A DNA stretch of 38,401 bases. Origin: Rifleibacterium sp035352635. Its GTDB lineage: Bacteria > Muiribacteriota > Ozemobacteria > Ozemobacterales > Ozemobacteraceae. Below the pieces are notes generated by a model, which ran no database searches, was not told the origin of the DNA, and saw only the letters and a program-made list of their open reading frames with translations. Of the stretch, positions 7,672-16,056 are shown one piece after another; positions within the stretch are counted from its first letter, which is position 1; every line of letters begins with the position of its first letter. The stretch covers positions 1 to 38,401 of the forward strand of contig DAOPYA010000040.1 in the NCBI GenBank assembly GCA_035352635.1, read 5' to 3'. Both the position numbers and the translations under genes were made by a program.

Positions 7672-9942
7672 CTATCCGGGCGAAATTTCGAGTCGTTCGT
7701 AGATAATCGCCATCTCACGTTCATCAGGGCGGGCGAAGACAACTTTTTTCTTCGCGTATTTAAAAAACGGAAACAAGCCGAAAGCCTCAGAACCGTCACG
7801 CGAGATCAGAATCACCTCACCCACCGGCAGATCAAGGCCAGGCCTTTTGTCAGCGGTCAGAATTTTCGCTTCAGGGCCACTGAGATCGGCAAACGGCTCT
7901 TTGGCTCCAGGCGGCGCTTTCATGACCAAAAGATTATTAAGAATCGACTTCACGCCGCGCAAAATTTCGGTCAAGCCTTCGATAGCCTGCGGCAAGTTCT
8001 CTTCAAGCGGTTGCACCGGGTCGCGCAAGAATTCCTTAAGTTCGCGCAGCATCATCAGAGGGTTGGTGTCAGAAGAATCCGTTAAAATACCTGCCAGGGA
8101 AAAAGTAAAAAATACCGGGCTGCCCCGCGCCGCCTTCATGGCCAGCGCGAAATTATGCAGGCAGCGCAGGGCGGTCGGCCCAACCAGCTGCCCCTTGAGA
8201 CACTCTTTGATGCTGCGTGCCAGAACGTCTGATTCCTGGGCGTAATACATGCATGACTGCAAAAAGCAGAGGTTCAGAAAAGCAATCAGATTGTCGGCGG
8301 TCTGGTTGATGATTTTCAGCTGCATATCAGGCTTTGCCTGCCGAAAAAGCATCGCGAAAGGATCAGCAAGAAAAGACGGATACCGGGTAATAATCTCGCG
8401 AGCCGGCCCCGGCACCGCAGCACCAGGTCGCGACACCTCTGCCGCCGGGGAGTCAGCCGCCGGATGTTTAGCCGCCGGCCTGAGGACGGCGGCCACAGGA
8501 GATGCAACCACAGGGGAGGAAACCACGGCTGATGAAGCCACAGGGGATGCAACCCTGGGGGCGGCTACTGATGCGATTGTCGGTGACAATACAGGTGCGA
8601 TTGTCGGTGATGATACGGGTGCGATTGTCGGTGATGATACGGGTGAGACTGCCGGTTTGACACTCGCAGGAGCTTTAATCAGCTGACCGATGCCTTCGAG
8701 GTCAAGTTCGCCATCGTGAATTTCGACAATGACTGGTTCGGGTGTTTCTGAAGCGGCAGTCAGATCAAGTTCGTCTGGGACTTCGGTCGGCGGCGGTTCT
8801 TCAATTATGGCATTTTCGTCAATGGCGTCTAAAACGGCTGTTTCATTCTCAAAATTCTGATTTTCGACAAAGGCAACCTCGCCGGCGGGCAAACCGTCTT
8901 CACCTGCCATGGCAGCGACATTACCGCTGGCAACCGCGTCAAAACCGGCGAGTTGCCCGGCAAAATCAGCGATTTCTTCTGGCTTAACGGCCGCCAGTTC
9001 TTTCGCCATCGCCTCTTCTTCTTCTTTGCGGCGGCGTTCTTCTTCCATTTTCTGCACGCGTTTGAGTTCCATCTGCTCTTTAAAAGATGGCCCTTTTTCG
9101 GCCGCCGGCGCGACAGCCTGCGAACTGGCCGCATCAGGCCCTGCCGCTGACGTTGCCGCCGCTGCCGCGGCTGCCGCGGCTTTCGCAGCCTCTGCCTCTT
9201 CTATGGCCTTTTTGCTGAGATATGGAATCGCATCAAGCGCCTTGAGCGCTTCACGGGCCTTGCGCGATACCAGCGGGTGCTTGTGATACTGCACTTTTGA
9301 AATAACCTGCCGCAGCCCGTTGTTAATCAGGTTTGGCAGAAACGGCGCCACGTTTTCGAGCACCCATTCGTCTGGTGAACCCAGCGAATAGTCGAGCACG
9401 ATGGCCATCTCGTTGACCGGCATGCTGTGAATAACGTTGAAAGCCGTTTCTGCGACCAGCGGGTCGGGGTCGGTAATCAGGTTGAGCACATAGGCAAAAT
9501 GCGTCGGCCGCCCGCTTTTTATCGCCTTTTCACAGGCCATGGCCCTCACTTCTGGGTCAGGATGGTTGATACAGGCATCGATGAATTCAAGGGCATCGGG
9601 TGGGATCGCCTCGCCCATGGCGCCCAGAGCAGCAACCAGCATGGCGCTGGTGCCATAGCCGCAGAGATATTTCCACATGCTCGGCTGAAGGGCAGAAGCA
9701 CCGCCATCTTTGTCGAGAAGTTCTAGAATACGGCGTTCCATTGATGCATCGCGCGGAAAAGCCTCGATCGTCATGACAACCTGCATCATGAATACCGCCA
9801 CCTGTTCGTTTTTTTCAAAACTGATGGCCTTTTTCAGCTCAGGCAGAAGATCGCAGCGCCGGTCGAAGAGAACCCGGTAAACCGCCGCGCGTTTAACTTC
9901 TTCATCAGAGCTATACAGACGTGATATCAGTTCTTTTGTCAC
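7672..9942 (-). CDS. HEAT-like repeat protein with low-complexity linker, function unknown
   Basis: A 756-residue protein with no signal peptide, membrane segment or catalytic motif. Residues 1-240 are paired helices of HEAT/armadillo type (for example ACINHPDPEVRAMACEKAI). Then come an Ala-rich, Glu/Lys/Arg-rich segment likely to form a coiled coil (about 245-325), an acidic linker, a Pro/Ser/Val-rich stretch with repeated SPTIAPVS units (about 430-500) and a helical C-terminal domain (about 515-756). The start is a GTG, preceded only by a weak ribosome site. It resembles a scaffold protein, but nothing here identifies a partner. It lies 55 bp downstream of the GT4 gene start region on the same strand and is flanked by the transglutaminase-like gene. 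Confidence 0.8.
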   Translation of the reverse strand: MTKELISRLYSSDEEVKRAAVYRVLFDRRCDLLPELKKAISFEKNEQVAVFMMQVVMTIEAFPRDASMERRILELLDKDGGASALQPSMWKYLCGYGTSAMLVAALGAMGEAIPPDALEFIDACINHPDPEVRAMACEKAIKSGRPTHFAYVLNLITDPDPLVAETAFNVIHSMPVNEMAIVLDYSLGSPDEWVLENVAPFLPNLINNGLRQVISKVQYHKHPLVSRKAREALKALDAIPYLSKKAIEEAEAAKAAAAAAAAATSAAGPDAASSQAVAPAAEKGPSFKEQMELKRVQKMEEERRRKEEEEAMAKELAAVKPEEIADFAGQLAGFDAVASGNVAAMAGEDGLPAGEVAFVENQNFENETAVLDAIDENAIIEEPPPTEVPDELDLTAASETPEPVIVEIHDGELDLEGIGQLIKAPASVKPAVSPVSSPTIAPVSSPTIAPVLSPTIASVAAPRVASPVASSAVVSSPVVASPVAAVLRPAAKHPAADSPAAEVSRPGAAVPGPAREIITRYPSFLADPFAMLFRQAKPDMQLKIINQTADNLIAFLNLCFLQSCMYYAQESDVLARSIKECLKGQLVGPTALRCLHNFALAMKAARGSPVFFTFSLAGILTDSSDTNPLMMLRELKEFLRDPVQPLEENLPQAIEGLTEILRGVKSILNNLLVMKAPPGAKEPFADLSGPEAKILTADKRPGLDLPVGEVILISRDGSEAFGLFPFFKYAKKKVVFARPDEREMAIIYERLEISPG
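8573..8644 (-). repeat. 24-bp coding tandem repeat, three copies
   Basis: Three consecutive 24-bp units (8573-8596, 8597-8620, 8621-8644), the last two identical, encode the eight-residue unit TIAPVSSP (with variants) in the linker of the HEAT-like protein. Unit-number changes would stay in frame and only lengthen or shorten the linker. Confidence 0.85.
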
Positions 9943-9997
9943 AGATCAGCTTTCAGGTTCAGCAGAATCATCCGGGGTAAAGCCCCGAAATCACCCG

Positions 9998-11170
9998 TTA
10001 AAACTTGTGCAAAATATGGTTATACTGGTCAATAATCAGTCGGGTTGCCAGATCGACCGCAAAAGTATCTTCAACCATCGTTCTGGCGCGGCGCCCCATT
10101 TTTTCACGAAGTTCCGGCTGTCGAATCAGCCGTTCGATAGCATCGGCAAGCGCCTGCGGGTCTTTTGCCGGCACCAGAATGCCGGTTTCTCCGTTGATTA
10201 CGGCACTTCTGCACCCTGGAACATCGCTTGCCACGCTGGGAACTTCAGAAGCCGCAGCCTCTATGATTGTCATCCCAAGGCCTTCGCGGTATGAGGGAAG
10301 GGCCAGCAGATGTATCTGTCGGTAAAATTCTTCAATCGCGAAAATATGGCCGACAAAATTACACAAACCTTCTCTTTGCCAGGCCTGTAATTGCTCCAGG
10401 GTTATGGAAGCGGGATTACTCGGATCTGGCGCACCGGCCAGCAGCAGCTGTAACTCGACCTCTTTCTGCCGAAGAATCTTCACCGCTTCAATAAGCTCGA
10501 TGATGCCCTTGTCCTTCAACATTCGTCCGACATAGGCAACCTTGAACGGCAGCTCCGGCCGGCGAATGGGCGGGAAAAACCGCTTCAGATCGACGCCTGT
10601 ACCCGGGATGGTAATGACTTTATCAGGCGCAGCCCTGAAATTCTGGCATATCCATTCGGCATCTTCAACATTCAAAACCACAAATCTCGACAGCGGATTT
10701 TTAGCAACCGAACGCATTCCGGCCGTAACCAGCGGCTTTAAAAACCTCGCCTTTAGTGAGTTCGCAGTAAAAACATGGCCCAGGCCCGTAATCATGGCGA
10801 TAAGCGGAATTCTGGCCAGCAGCGAAATAACATGACAGATCAGAATTGGCTTCTGGGCAACTGCGTGAATGACATCAGGCTTGATGCGGTTAACCAGCGA
10901 AAAAATCTTTAAAATAGCTTTTATATCGAGCCATGGGGTTATACCAGTCCGCGAAAACTGCACCGGTGTAACATCGACCCCCGAAGCAACGAGTCTTTTC
11001 GCGATTTCGGGGCCTTTCTGACCGGTATTGCAAACCAGATACACGCGCCAACCGTCTTTAACAGCCGCTTCCCCGAATTGCTGAAAATGCATCTCGTAAT
11101 ACCAGTCTTCTGAGACAAAAAACAGCAGGTTCTTTTTATTATTCTGACCGTTTTCCGTTAAATTTTTCAT
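9998..11170 (-). CDS. Glycosyltransferase family 4 (GT-B fold)
   Basis: A cytosolic, membrane-associated sugar transferase of the surface-glycan locus. It has the GT-B layout: an N-terminal domain beginning LLFFVSEDWYYEMHF, a nucleotide-sugar-binding half with VAYVGRMLKDKGI, and the E-x7-E motif in REGLGMTIIEAAAS, followed by GETGILVPAKDP. The frame is open further upstream to 11275, but the ATG at 11170 is preferred because AGGA lies 7 bases before it and the upstream residues show no family similarity. The resulting 390 residues is a normal family length. The sugar and acceptor cannot be deduced. The next gene upstream is divergent (11410). Confidence 0.88.
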   Translation of the reverse strand: MKNLTENGQNNKKNLLFFVSEDWYYEMHFQQFGEAAVKDGWRVYLVCNTGQKGPEIAKRLVASGVDVTPVQFSRTGITPWLDIKAILKIFSLVNRIKPDVIHAVAQKPILICHVISLLARIPLIAMITGLGHVFTANSLKARFLKPLVTAGMRSVAKNPLSRFVVLNVEDAEWICQNFRAAPDKVITIPGTGVDLKRFFPPIRRPELPFKVAYVGRMLKDKGIIELIEAVKILRQKEVELQLLLAGAPDPSNPASITLEQLQAWQREGLCNFVGHIFAIEEFYRQIHLLALPSYREGLGMTIIEAAASEVPSVASDVPGCRSAVINGETGILVPAKDPQALADAIERLIRQPELREKMGRRARTMVEDTFAVDLATRLIIDQYNHILHKF

Positions 11171-11294
11171 TATGAATCCTGGGGCAAAATTGGGTAACGA
11201 TACATGTTTGCACTGATATTCACGAACACAGCTTTTACCATAAATCAAACAGGCAAAACAAACAATTGTTTTCAAGACAAAACAAACTAAATAT

Positions 11295-11322
11295 TTTACT
11301 CTGCCATTCTTTAGAGTATTAT
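11295..11322 (+). promoter_or_regulatory. Possible sigma-70 promoter for the ColD-like gene
   Basis: TTTACT (11295-11300) and TATTAT (11317-11322) are separated by 16 bases in the AT-rich gap between the divergent GT4 and ColD-like genes. The match to consensus is moderate, and an ACTCT/AGAGT inverted repeat overlaps the spacer. Confidence 0.3.
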
Positions 11323-11409
11323 TTTTCTCCTGACATGAATAATCGAAATCTGCGGGTTAAACTTCCTGAACAGAAACATGGAAACGAACAGCGCCAAGGA
11401 GCTTGATCA

Positions 11410-12585
11410 ATGATACCACTGATGAAAAACGCCTTTCTGCATGAAAACGAAACCCGCGAAGCCCTTGCGGACTTTGTGCGATCATCGTCAAAGTTCAGCA
11501 TGGATGTCAAATGTGCTGAATTTGAGACACGCTTTGCCAAGCATCAGGGCCGGCAACATGCAGTTCTTGTCAATAGTGGTGCCAGCGCCAATCTTTTGCT
11601 GCTACAAGCCCTTAAAAACCTGGGCAGATTGAAAGATGGCGACAAAATTGGCTTTTCTGCCGTCACCTGGTCGACCAACACCATGCCGATCATGCAACTG
11701 GGAATGATCCCGGTTCCAGTCGATTGTGAGCCTGAAACCTTGAATTCCATGTCTTATAACCTGCAAAAAACGCTTGAGTCAGACAATCTCAAAGCCTTTT
11801 TCATCACCAACGCCCTCGGGTTCACTGGCGATATGAAACAAATCCGCGATTTATGCAATGAGCGAAATATCATTCTGCTTGAAGACAACTGTGAATCACT
11901 TGGAACTGAGCTGGTAGAAGGAAAAGCCGGCAATTTCGGTCTTAGCTCCACTTTTTCATTTTTCGTTGCCCATCACATGTCAACCATCGAGGGTGGCATG
12001 GTCTGCACTGACGATGAAGAACTTGCCGAAATGCTGGTTATCAGCAGAGCTAACGGCTGGGATCGCAATCTGAGCGCTAAACAGCAACAGAAGTGGCGCG
12101 CAAAATTCAATATCAAAGGGCAGTTTGAAGCAAAATACTCATTCTACGAGCTAGGCTTCAACATCCGCCCAACTGAAATAACCGGGTTTCTCGGAATTTA
12201 TCAGATGCAGTTTCTTGATGACAACATCCGCCTCAGACAGGAAAACTTCAATTACATTGAGAAATTTGTAAAAAGTAACCCTGATTTCATTCCCCTTGAT
12301 CGATCCCACATCAGTCTGCTTTCAAACTTTGCCCTGCCACTGCTCTGCAGAACCCCGGAACTTAGAGAACATTATCTGGGGCAGTTTTCGGGTGCCGGCA
12401 TCGAAATCAGGCCGATCATCGCCGGCAACATGGCCAAACAGCCGTTTTTCAAGAAATACACCGCCAGTTCCTTTTGTTTGCCTGGGGCTGATTTCATTCA
12501 CGACTGCGGTTTCTACTGTGGTAATTACCCTGAACTGACCGCAACCGATCTCGAAACCATTTCAAGTTGCCTGATCAAAGCCTGA
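11410..12585 (+). CDS. ColD/RfbH-like PLP/PMP-dependent sugar 3-dehydratase
   Basis: A member of the DegT/DnrJ/EryC1/StrS aminotransferase fold, 391 residues. The position that carries the Schiff-base lysine in true aminotransferases is histidine here: H188 in FVAHHMSTIEGG, six residues before EGG. D159 (LLEDN) would contact the cofactor pyridine nitrogen. A histidine at this position is the mark of 3-dehydratases such as ColD (where it is also His188) and RfbH/E1. The cysteine cluster of the iron-sulfur E1 enzymes is absent, so ColD, which makes GDP-4-keto-3,6-dideoxymannose for colitose, is the closer match. A good ribosome site (AAGGAG, 9 bases) precedes the ATG. The GT10 gene follows 15 bp downstream. 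The true substrate is inferred, not shown. Confidence 0.8.
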   Translation: MIPLMKNAFLHENETREALADFVRSSSKFSMDVKCAEFETRFAKHQGRQHAVLVNSGASANLLLLQALKNLGRLKDGDKIGFSAVTWSTNTMPIMQLGMIPVPVDCEPETLNSMSYNLQKTLESDNLKAFFITNALGFTGDMKQIRDLCNERNIILLEDNCESLGTELVEGKAGNFGLSSTFSFFVAHHMSTIEGGMVCTDDEELAEMLVISRANGWDRNLSAKQQQKWRAKFNIKGQFEAKYSFYELGFNIRPTEITGFLGIYQMQFLDDNIRLRQENFNYIEKFVKSNPDFIPLDRSHISLLSNFALPLLCRTPELREHYLGQFSGAGIEIRPIIAGNMAKQPFFKKYTASSFCLPGADFIHDCGFYCGNYPELTATDLETISSCLIKA

Positions 12586-12600
12586 TCTGAAAAAATCCCA

Positions 12601-13638
12601 ATGAAAAAAGCATGCCTTGTCACGCCTTCGGTTTTTCAACAAAACCGCATTTTTGACCTCTCTGACAAAGTATTAAACCGCGATAATTGCCTGATTCCAT
12701 TTTCACTTCTCAAAGATGAATTTGCTGCGCGAGATTATGATTTTTCAACTCAGGATATTAACAGCATTAATGATTCTGAGTGCGTAATCTTCCTTGAGAT
12801 GCCAAAGATCCTGCCTGCGCCCGACAACGTTCATAAATCACACCTGCTGCTTTTTGAAACCGACGTGATTTTGCCCCGCAACTGGGTAATGAACAACCAC
12901 AAGGCTTTCAATAAGGTTTTCACCTGGAATGACTCTCTGATCGACAACCAGAAATATTTCAAGATTAACTGGACCTACGTCTTACCCGAAATTCCTGACT
13001 ATCAATTAGAAACCAGAACCCGCTTCTGCTCTCTGATATCAGGAAACAAGAGCGCCAGCCACCCCCTTGAATTGTATTCAGAAAGGGTCGCTACGATCAG
13101 ATGGTTTGAGCGCCACCACCCCGATCTTTTTGATCTCTACGGAATCGGTTGGAACGAATTCAACCTGCCGGGCCGCAGGTTTATCGAGCAGAACCCTATT
13201 TTAAAGGCATGTTCTCGCCTTATCAGCAGATTTGCACCCCAGTTCCCCTCTTACAGGGGCAAGGTGATCAACAAAAACGAGACCCTGCGCGACTACCGCT
13301 TCTCTATATGCTACGAAAATGCCAGAGACATACCGGGGTACATCACCGAGAAAATTTTTGATTGCCTGTTTGCCGGGTGTATACCGATTTACTGGGGAGC
13401 AAATAACATTGCCACCCATATTCCGCCCGATTGCTTTATCGACCGCCGCAAATTCGCCTCGCACGAAGAACTCTTTAACCATATGCATAACTTTTCTGAC
13501 TCTGAATATCGCAACTGTATCGAAGCAACCCGCCGCTTTCTGAAAAGCGATGCTGCCCGGCAGTTCACCGCGGCCTGTTTTGCCAAAACCGTTGCTGAAG
13601 AAGCCCTTAAAGCCGCGTTTTCAGAAAAACCAGTGTAA
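12601..13638 (+). CDS. Glycosyltransferase family 10 (fucosyltransferase-like)
   Basis: A 345-residue transferase. The GT10 donor-binding signature is at residues 232-267: YRFSICYEN, then GYITEKIFDCLFAGC and IPIYWGA, closely matching the conserved alpha-1,3/4-fucosyltransferase motif. The N-terminal half is divergent, as usual for this family. Known members transfer L-fucose from GDP-fucose. A 3,6-dideoxy analogue such as colitose is a possible donor here because the gene directly follows the ColD-like dehydratase. The ribosome site is weak. Its 3' end overlaps the convergent GT2 gene by 18 bp. Confidence 0.85.
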   Translation: MKKACLVTPSVFQQNRIFDLSDKVLNRDNCLIPFSLLKDEFAARDYDFSTQDINSINDSECVIFLEMPKILPAPDNVHKSHLLLFETDVILPRNWVMNNHKAFNKVFTWNDSLIDNQKYFKINWTYVLPEIPDYQLETRTRFCSLISGNKSASHPLELYSERVATIRWFERHHPDLFDLYGIGWNEFNLPGRRFIEQNPILKACSRLISRFAPQFPSYRGKVINKNETLRDYRFSICYENARDIPGYITEKIFDCLFAGCIPIYWGANNIATHIPPDCFIDRRKFASHEELFNHMHNFSDSEYRNCIEATRRFLKSDAARQFTAACFAKTVAEEALKAAFSEKPV

Positions 13639-14655
13639 AGGCAGATATCGAATCCATTCAGCTTTTCGGAAATAGCCTATCACGCCGCCTGCCCTGAAAC
13701 AGGCCAACAAAGCGACCGCCAGTTTTTTAGGCGCCGAAACTTTGAGCTTTCGCAGCTCTGGCATAACCAGAGCATGCCCCAGATTAACCGAACGGTATAA
13801 AAACCAGACGCGATGTTGCTGAATGGCCGCTTTGCCCTGTGTATCAGTGACTCTCGCTTCAAGCTGCCGTAACGATTGCATCACTTCAGAAAAATCTGCC
13901 GGCGAAATCGGCACGCGCTCGTCAACAAGACAGGGTCGAAAAACCAGGTCATGCGCGATGGGTGAATTTTTCCAGAAATCGGCAGTAATTTTGAGACGCA
14001 CGTCGGTCTGAATATCGTGGCGAGCCTGAGATACCTGACCGGCGTGAATTCGATAGTGCAGAACATCCTCCGGAAGGTTGGTCATGCGAACCCCGGCAAG
14101 AGCCATCCGGGCCCAGAGGTCATAGTCTTCAGAATGTGCAAACGCCTGGTCATAGGGAAATTTCTTCGCAATCTCACGGTTTAAGACAATAGTCGGGTGC
14201 GAAAAGGCAGAACGAAAAAGCATCCAGGCACAGATTCCCTCATGCGAAGTTGGAAAAGCCCATGAATACCCCCCCCCATGGCCGCCAATCCGCTTTATAC
14301 CGCCACCGCAGATATCCGCTTTTTCTTTTTCGAGCCAGGCCAGCTGCTTCGCGAATCTTTCGGGAAGGCAGATGTCATCAGCATCCATGCGGGCGATCCA
14401 TCGCCCCACGGCCAGAGAGATACCTTCGTTCAACGTCGCAACCAGCCCTTTGTTTGGTCTGGTTACAATTCGCATTCTCGGCTCCCTTTTTGCGTAGGTC
14501 TGCATAACAGGCAGACTCGCATCAGTCGAACCATCATCGATTGCAATAAGTTCCCAGTCCTGAAAAGTCTGCGCCGAAATAGACTCAAGAGTCTCGATGA
14601 GAAAACCGGCTGCATTATAAACCGGCAAAACAACAGAAATTTGCGGACTATTCAC
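13621..14655 (-). CDS. Glycosyltransferase family 2, with an internal G9 tract
   Basis: A 344-residue GT-A transferase. The N-terminal catalytic domain has SVVLPVYNAAGFL, the nucleotide-binding AIDDGSTDAS and the metal-binding D-A-D-D (ARMDADDICLPERF), followed by an HSEDYDLWARM region typical of GT2 acceptor-site loops. The start is GTG with AGGTGG upstream. Codons for a Gly-Gly-Gly stretch form an uninterrupted run of nine G on the coding strand (14269-14277), a potential slippage site. The frame is intact in this sequence. The substrate is not deducible. The GT11 gene lies 101 bp upstream on the same strand. Confidence 0.9.
   Translation of the reverse strand: MNSPQISVVLPVYNAAGFLIETLESISAQTFQDWELIAIDDGSTDASLPVMQTYAKREPRMRIVTRPNKGLVATLNEGISLAVGRWIARMDADDICLPERFAKQLAWLEKEKADICGGGIKRIGGHGGGYSWAFPTSHEGICAWMLFRSAFSHPTIVLNREIAKKFPYDQAFAHSEDYDLWARMALAGVRMTNLPEDVLHYRIHAGQVSQARHDIQTDVRLKITADFWKNSPIAHDLVFRPCLVDERVPISPADFSEVMQSLRQLEARVTDTQGKAAIQQHRVWFLYRSVNLGHALVMPELRKLKVSAPKKLAVALLACFRAGGVIGYFRKAEWIRYLPLHWFF
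14269..14277 (-). repeat. Homopolymeric G9 tract inside a glycosyltransferase gene
   Basis: Nine consecutive C on the plus strand (G on the coding strand) encode three glycines within the GT2 gene, about 130 codons from its start. Loss or gain of one base would frameshift the catalytic domain. Confidence 0.9.
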
Positions 14656-14756
14656 CAGACACCACCTGAAATGATTTTTGCATTAGCCTGAACAACATAT
14701 TGCGAGTTAAACTAACTAAAACACCTGATAAAATCTTTTAAAAAAAGGGTGAATTA

Positions 14757-15653
14757 CTAAATTCTTTCCCATGATGCAGGAACGATATCGCTCGAATTCA
14801 ATTTGGATGACAAAGCCCACCTGGAAGGTGCAATAACAATTTTTTGCGGGTTCTGATTCAACCAGGCGCCCCACCAGCTGAACGAACTGTTGGCTGTGAT
14901 ATTGTGCCGACAGGCATTCATCAGGCGAAGATCTTCATAATTCTTTGACGCGTCGTTGCCTCTTACTACTGTTGAACCAGGTATCGGCAGGTTTTCTTCG
15001 GCCCAGTCAGGATCGTCAGAAAAAATAAAAAACCTGGCATCTTCTATTCTGGCCTGGATCGACCTTATTGCAGCCTGATAATATTCCATTCCGCAGCAGC
15101 CATATATCTGCTGAGTTCGAGAATTGTTGGCGTAATCTCCACGGCGCACATGCAGGGAAACAGAATTCGAAGTTCTGATCAGTTCAAGCATTGCAGAATT
15201 TGCGGTGTCTGACGGTGTTACGATGGCAAAATCCTGTAAAAGGACAGACCGTATTTCGCTGAAATACTTTTCGGACTGCCAATAACCCTCAAGATACACG
15301 CCGTCGGAAGCCTGAAGAACATTCTGGTCAAATTCCATGCGCTCTTCACGAAGGCATGTGCGAGGCTGCACCAGGTTTTTACCGGCACAAAATCTGCCGG
15401 CCCGGTTTAAAGATTCGATAAACCTTGCCATCAGATGGTTTTGAACGCCATATCTCAATCGATTTATTTCAGCCAAAGAGGCAAATGGCTGCAAAATATT
15501 GAAATGATGCAGACTGTAATTATGCAATTTGTACCAGCTGAACTGAGTATTATCGAGTTTCAATTCAGCACCGGTTTTCAGCGAGAGGTGCTTACCCAGT
15601 GCGTATTGAAACATCTGGTTCCCAAGCCCGCCAATAATCTGAACGATTACCAT
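14757..15653 (-). CDS. Glycosyltransferase family 11 (alpha-1,2-fucosyltransferase-like)
   Basis: Seen: the N-terminal GGLGNQMFQYALG motif, the HVRRGDY motif that binds GDP-sugar in GT11, and the C-terminal segments FFIFSDDPDWAEENL and ITANSSFSWWGAWLN, all characteristic of the family. The length is about 298 residues. ATG at 15653 is chosen over one 39 bases upstream because GGAG lies 8 bases before it and homology starts there. Known members add alpha-1,2-linked fucose, and some O-antigen members add colitose. Together with the ColD-like and Fcl-like genes, either donor is plausible. Confidence 0.92.
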   Translation of the reverse strand: MVIVQIIGGLGNQMFQYALGKHLSLKTGAELKLDNTQFSWYKLHNYSLHHFNILQPFASLAEINRLRYGVQNHLMARFIESLNRAGRFCAGKNLVQPRTCLREERMEFDQNVLQASDGVYLEGYWQSEKYFSEIRSVLLQDFAIVTPSDTANSAMLELIRTSNSVSLHVRRGDYANNSRTQQIYGCCGMEYYQAAIRSIQARIEDARFFIFSDDPDWAEENLPIPGSTVVRGNDASKNYEDLRLMNACRHNITANSSFSWWGAWLNQNPQKIVIAPSRWALSSKLNSSDIVPASWERI

Positions 15654-15710
15654 GTTATAACTCCAGAAAGGATGATTAGCCCGGCATTCCAACGTTCATT
15701 CACCCGCCAC

Positions 15711-15739
15711 ATTATGTCAGAACCTTGGGCACATTGCAA
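15711..15739 (-). promoter_or_regulatory. Possible sigma-70 promoter for the GT11 gene
   Basis: Reading leftwards, TTGCAA (15734-15739) and CATAAT (15711-15716) are spaced by 17 bases, about 60 bp before the GT11 start. The -10 box matches 5 of 6 bases and the -35 box 4 of 6. Confidence 0.35.
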
Positions 15740-15897
15740 CCGGCCTCAAATCGCCTTTGTCGATTAGAGAAAATGGAATAAACATTCGACTGAGTGCTTT
15801 GTGCCCGGCCTTAAACTTATACGCCGAATCAAGTGACAACAAAGCCTAAAAATGATAGCCTTGCCTCTGCCAAAGTAAGCCGAAGGACGTAATAACC

Positions 15898-16056
15898 ATG
15901 CCCCGGATCAAAAATTTCAATGAGATTTCGTTTTTTCCTGTTCCGGCCATTACCCGGGTCATTGATCTATGGGCAGCGAGGTTTATAAGTTATTTATATA
16001 TTATCGCCAGTTCAACAACCTTTTCTGGCGCAGTGCAGGCAAGCTGTGTCGCTTAA
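15898..16056 (+). CDS. Possible small protein overlapping the flippase start
   Basis: A 52-codon frame starts at ATG 15898 with a good AAGGA about 9 bases upstream and ends in TAA at 16054-16056, overlapping the GTG start of the flippase gene by 11 bp. That geometry would allow translational coupling. The product (beginning MPRIKNFNEISFF, ending ASCVA) has a mildly hydrophobic middle but no recognised domain. It may be a leader peptide, a decayed gene end or chance. The rest of the 392-bp gap between the GT11 and flippase genes shows no gene. Confidence 0.3.
   Translation: MPRIKNFNEISFFPVPAITRVIDLWAARFISYLYIIASSTTFSGAVQASCVA

Noticed and set aside
11171..11275. Longer N-terminus for the GT4 gene starting at 11275
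   Set aside because: The extra 35 residues lack family similarity and the internal ATG at 11170 has a good ribosome site.
11410..12585. Calling the DegT-fold protein a sugar aminotransferase
   Set aside because: The catalytic lysine position is histidine (H188), which fits a dehydratase instead.
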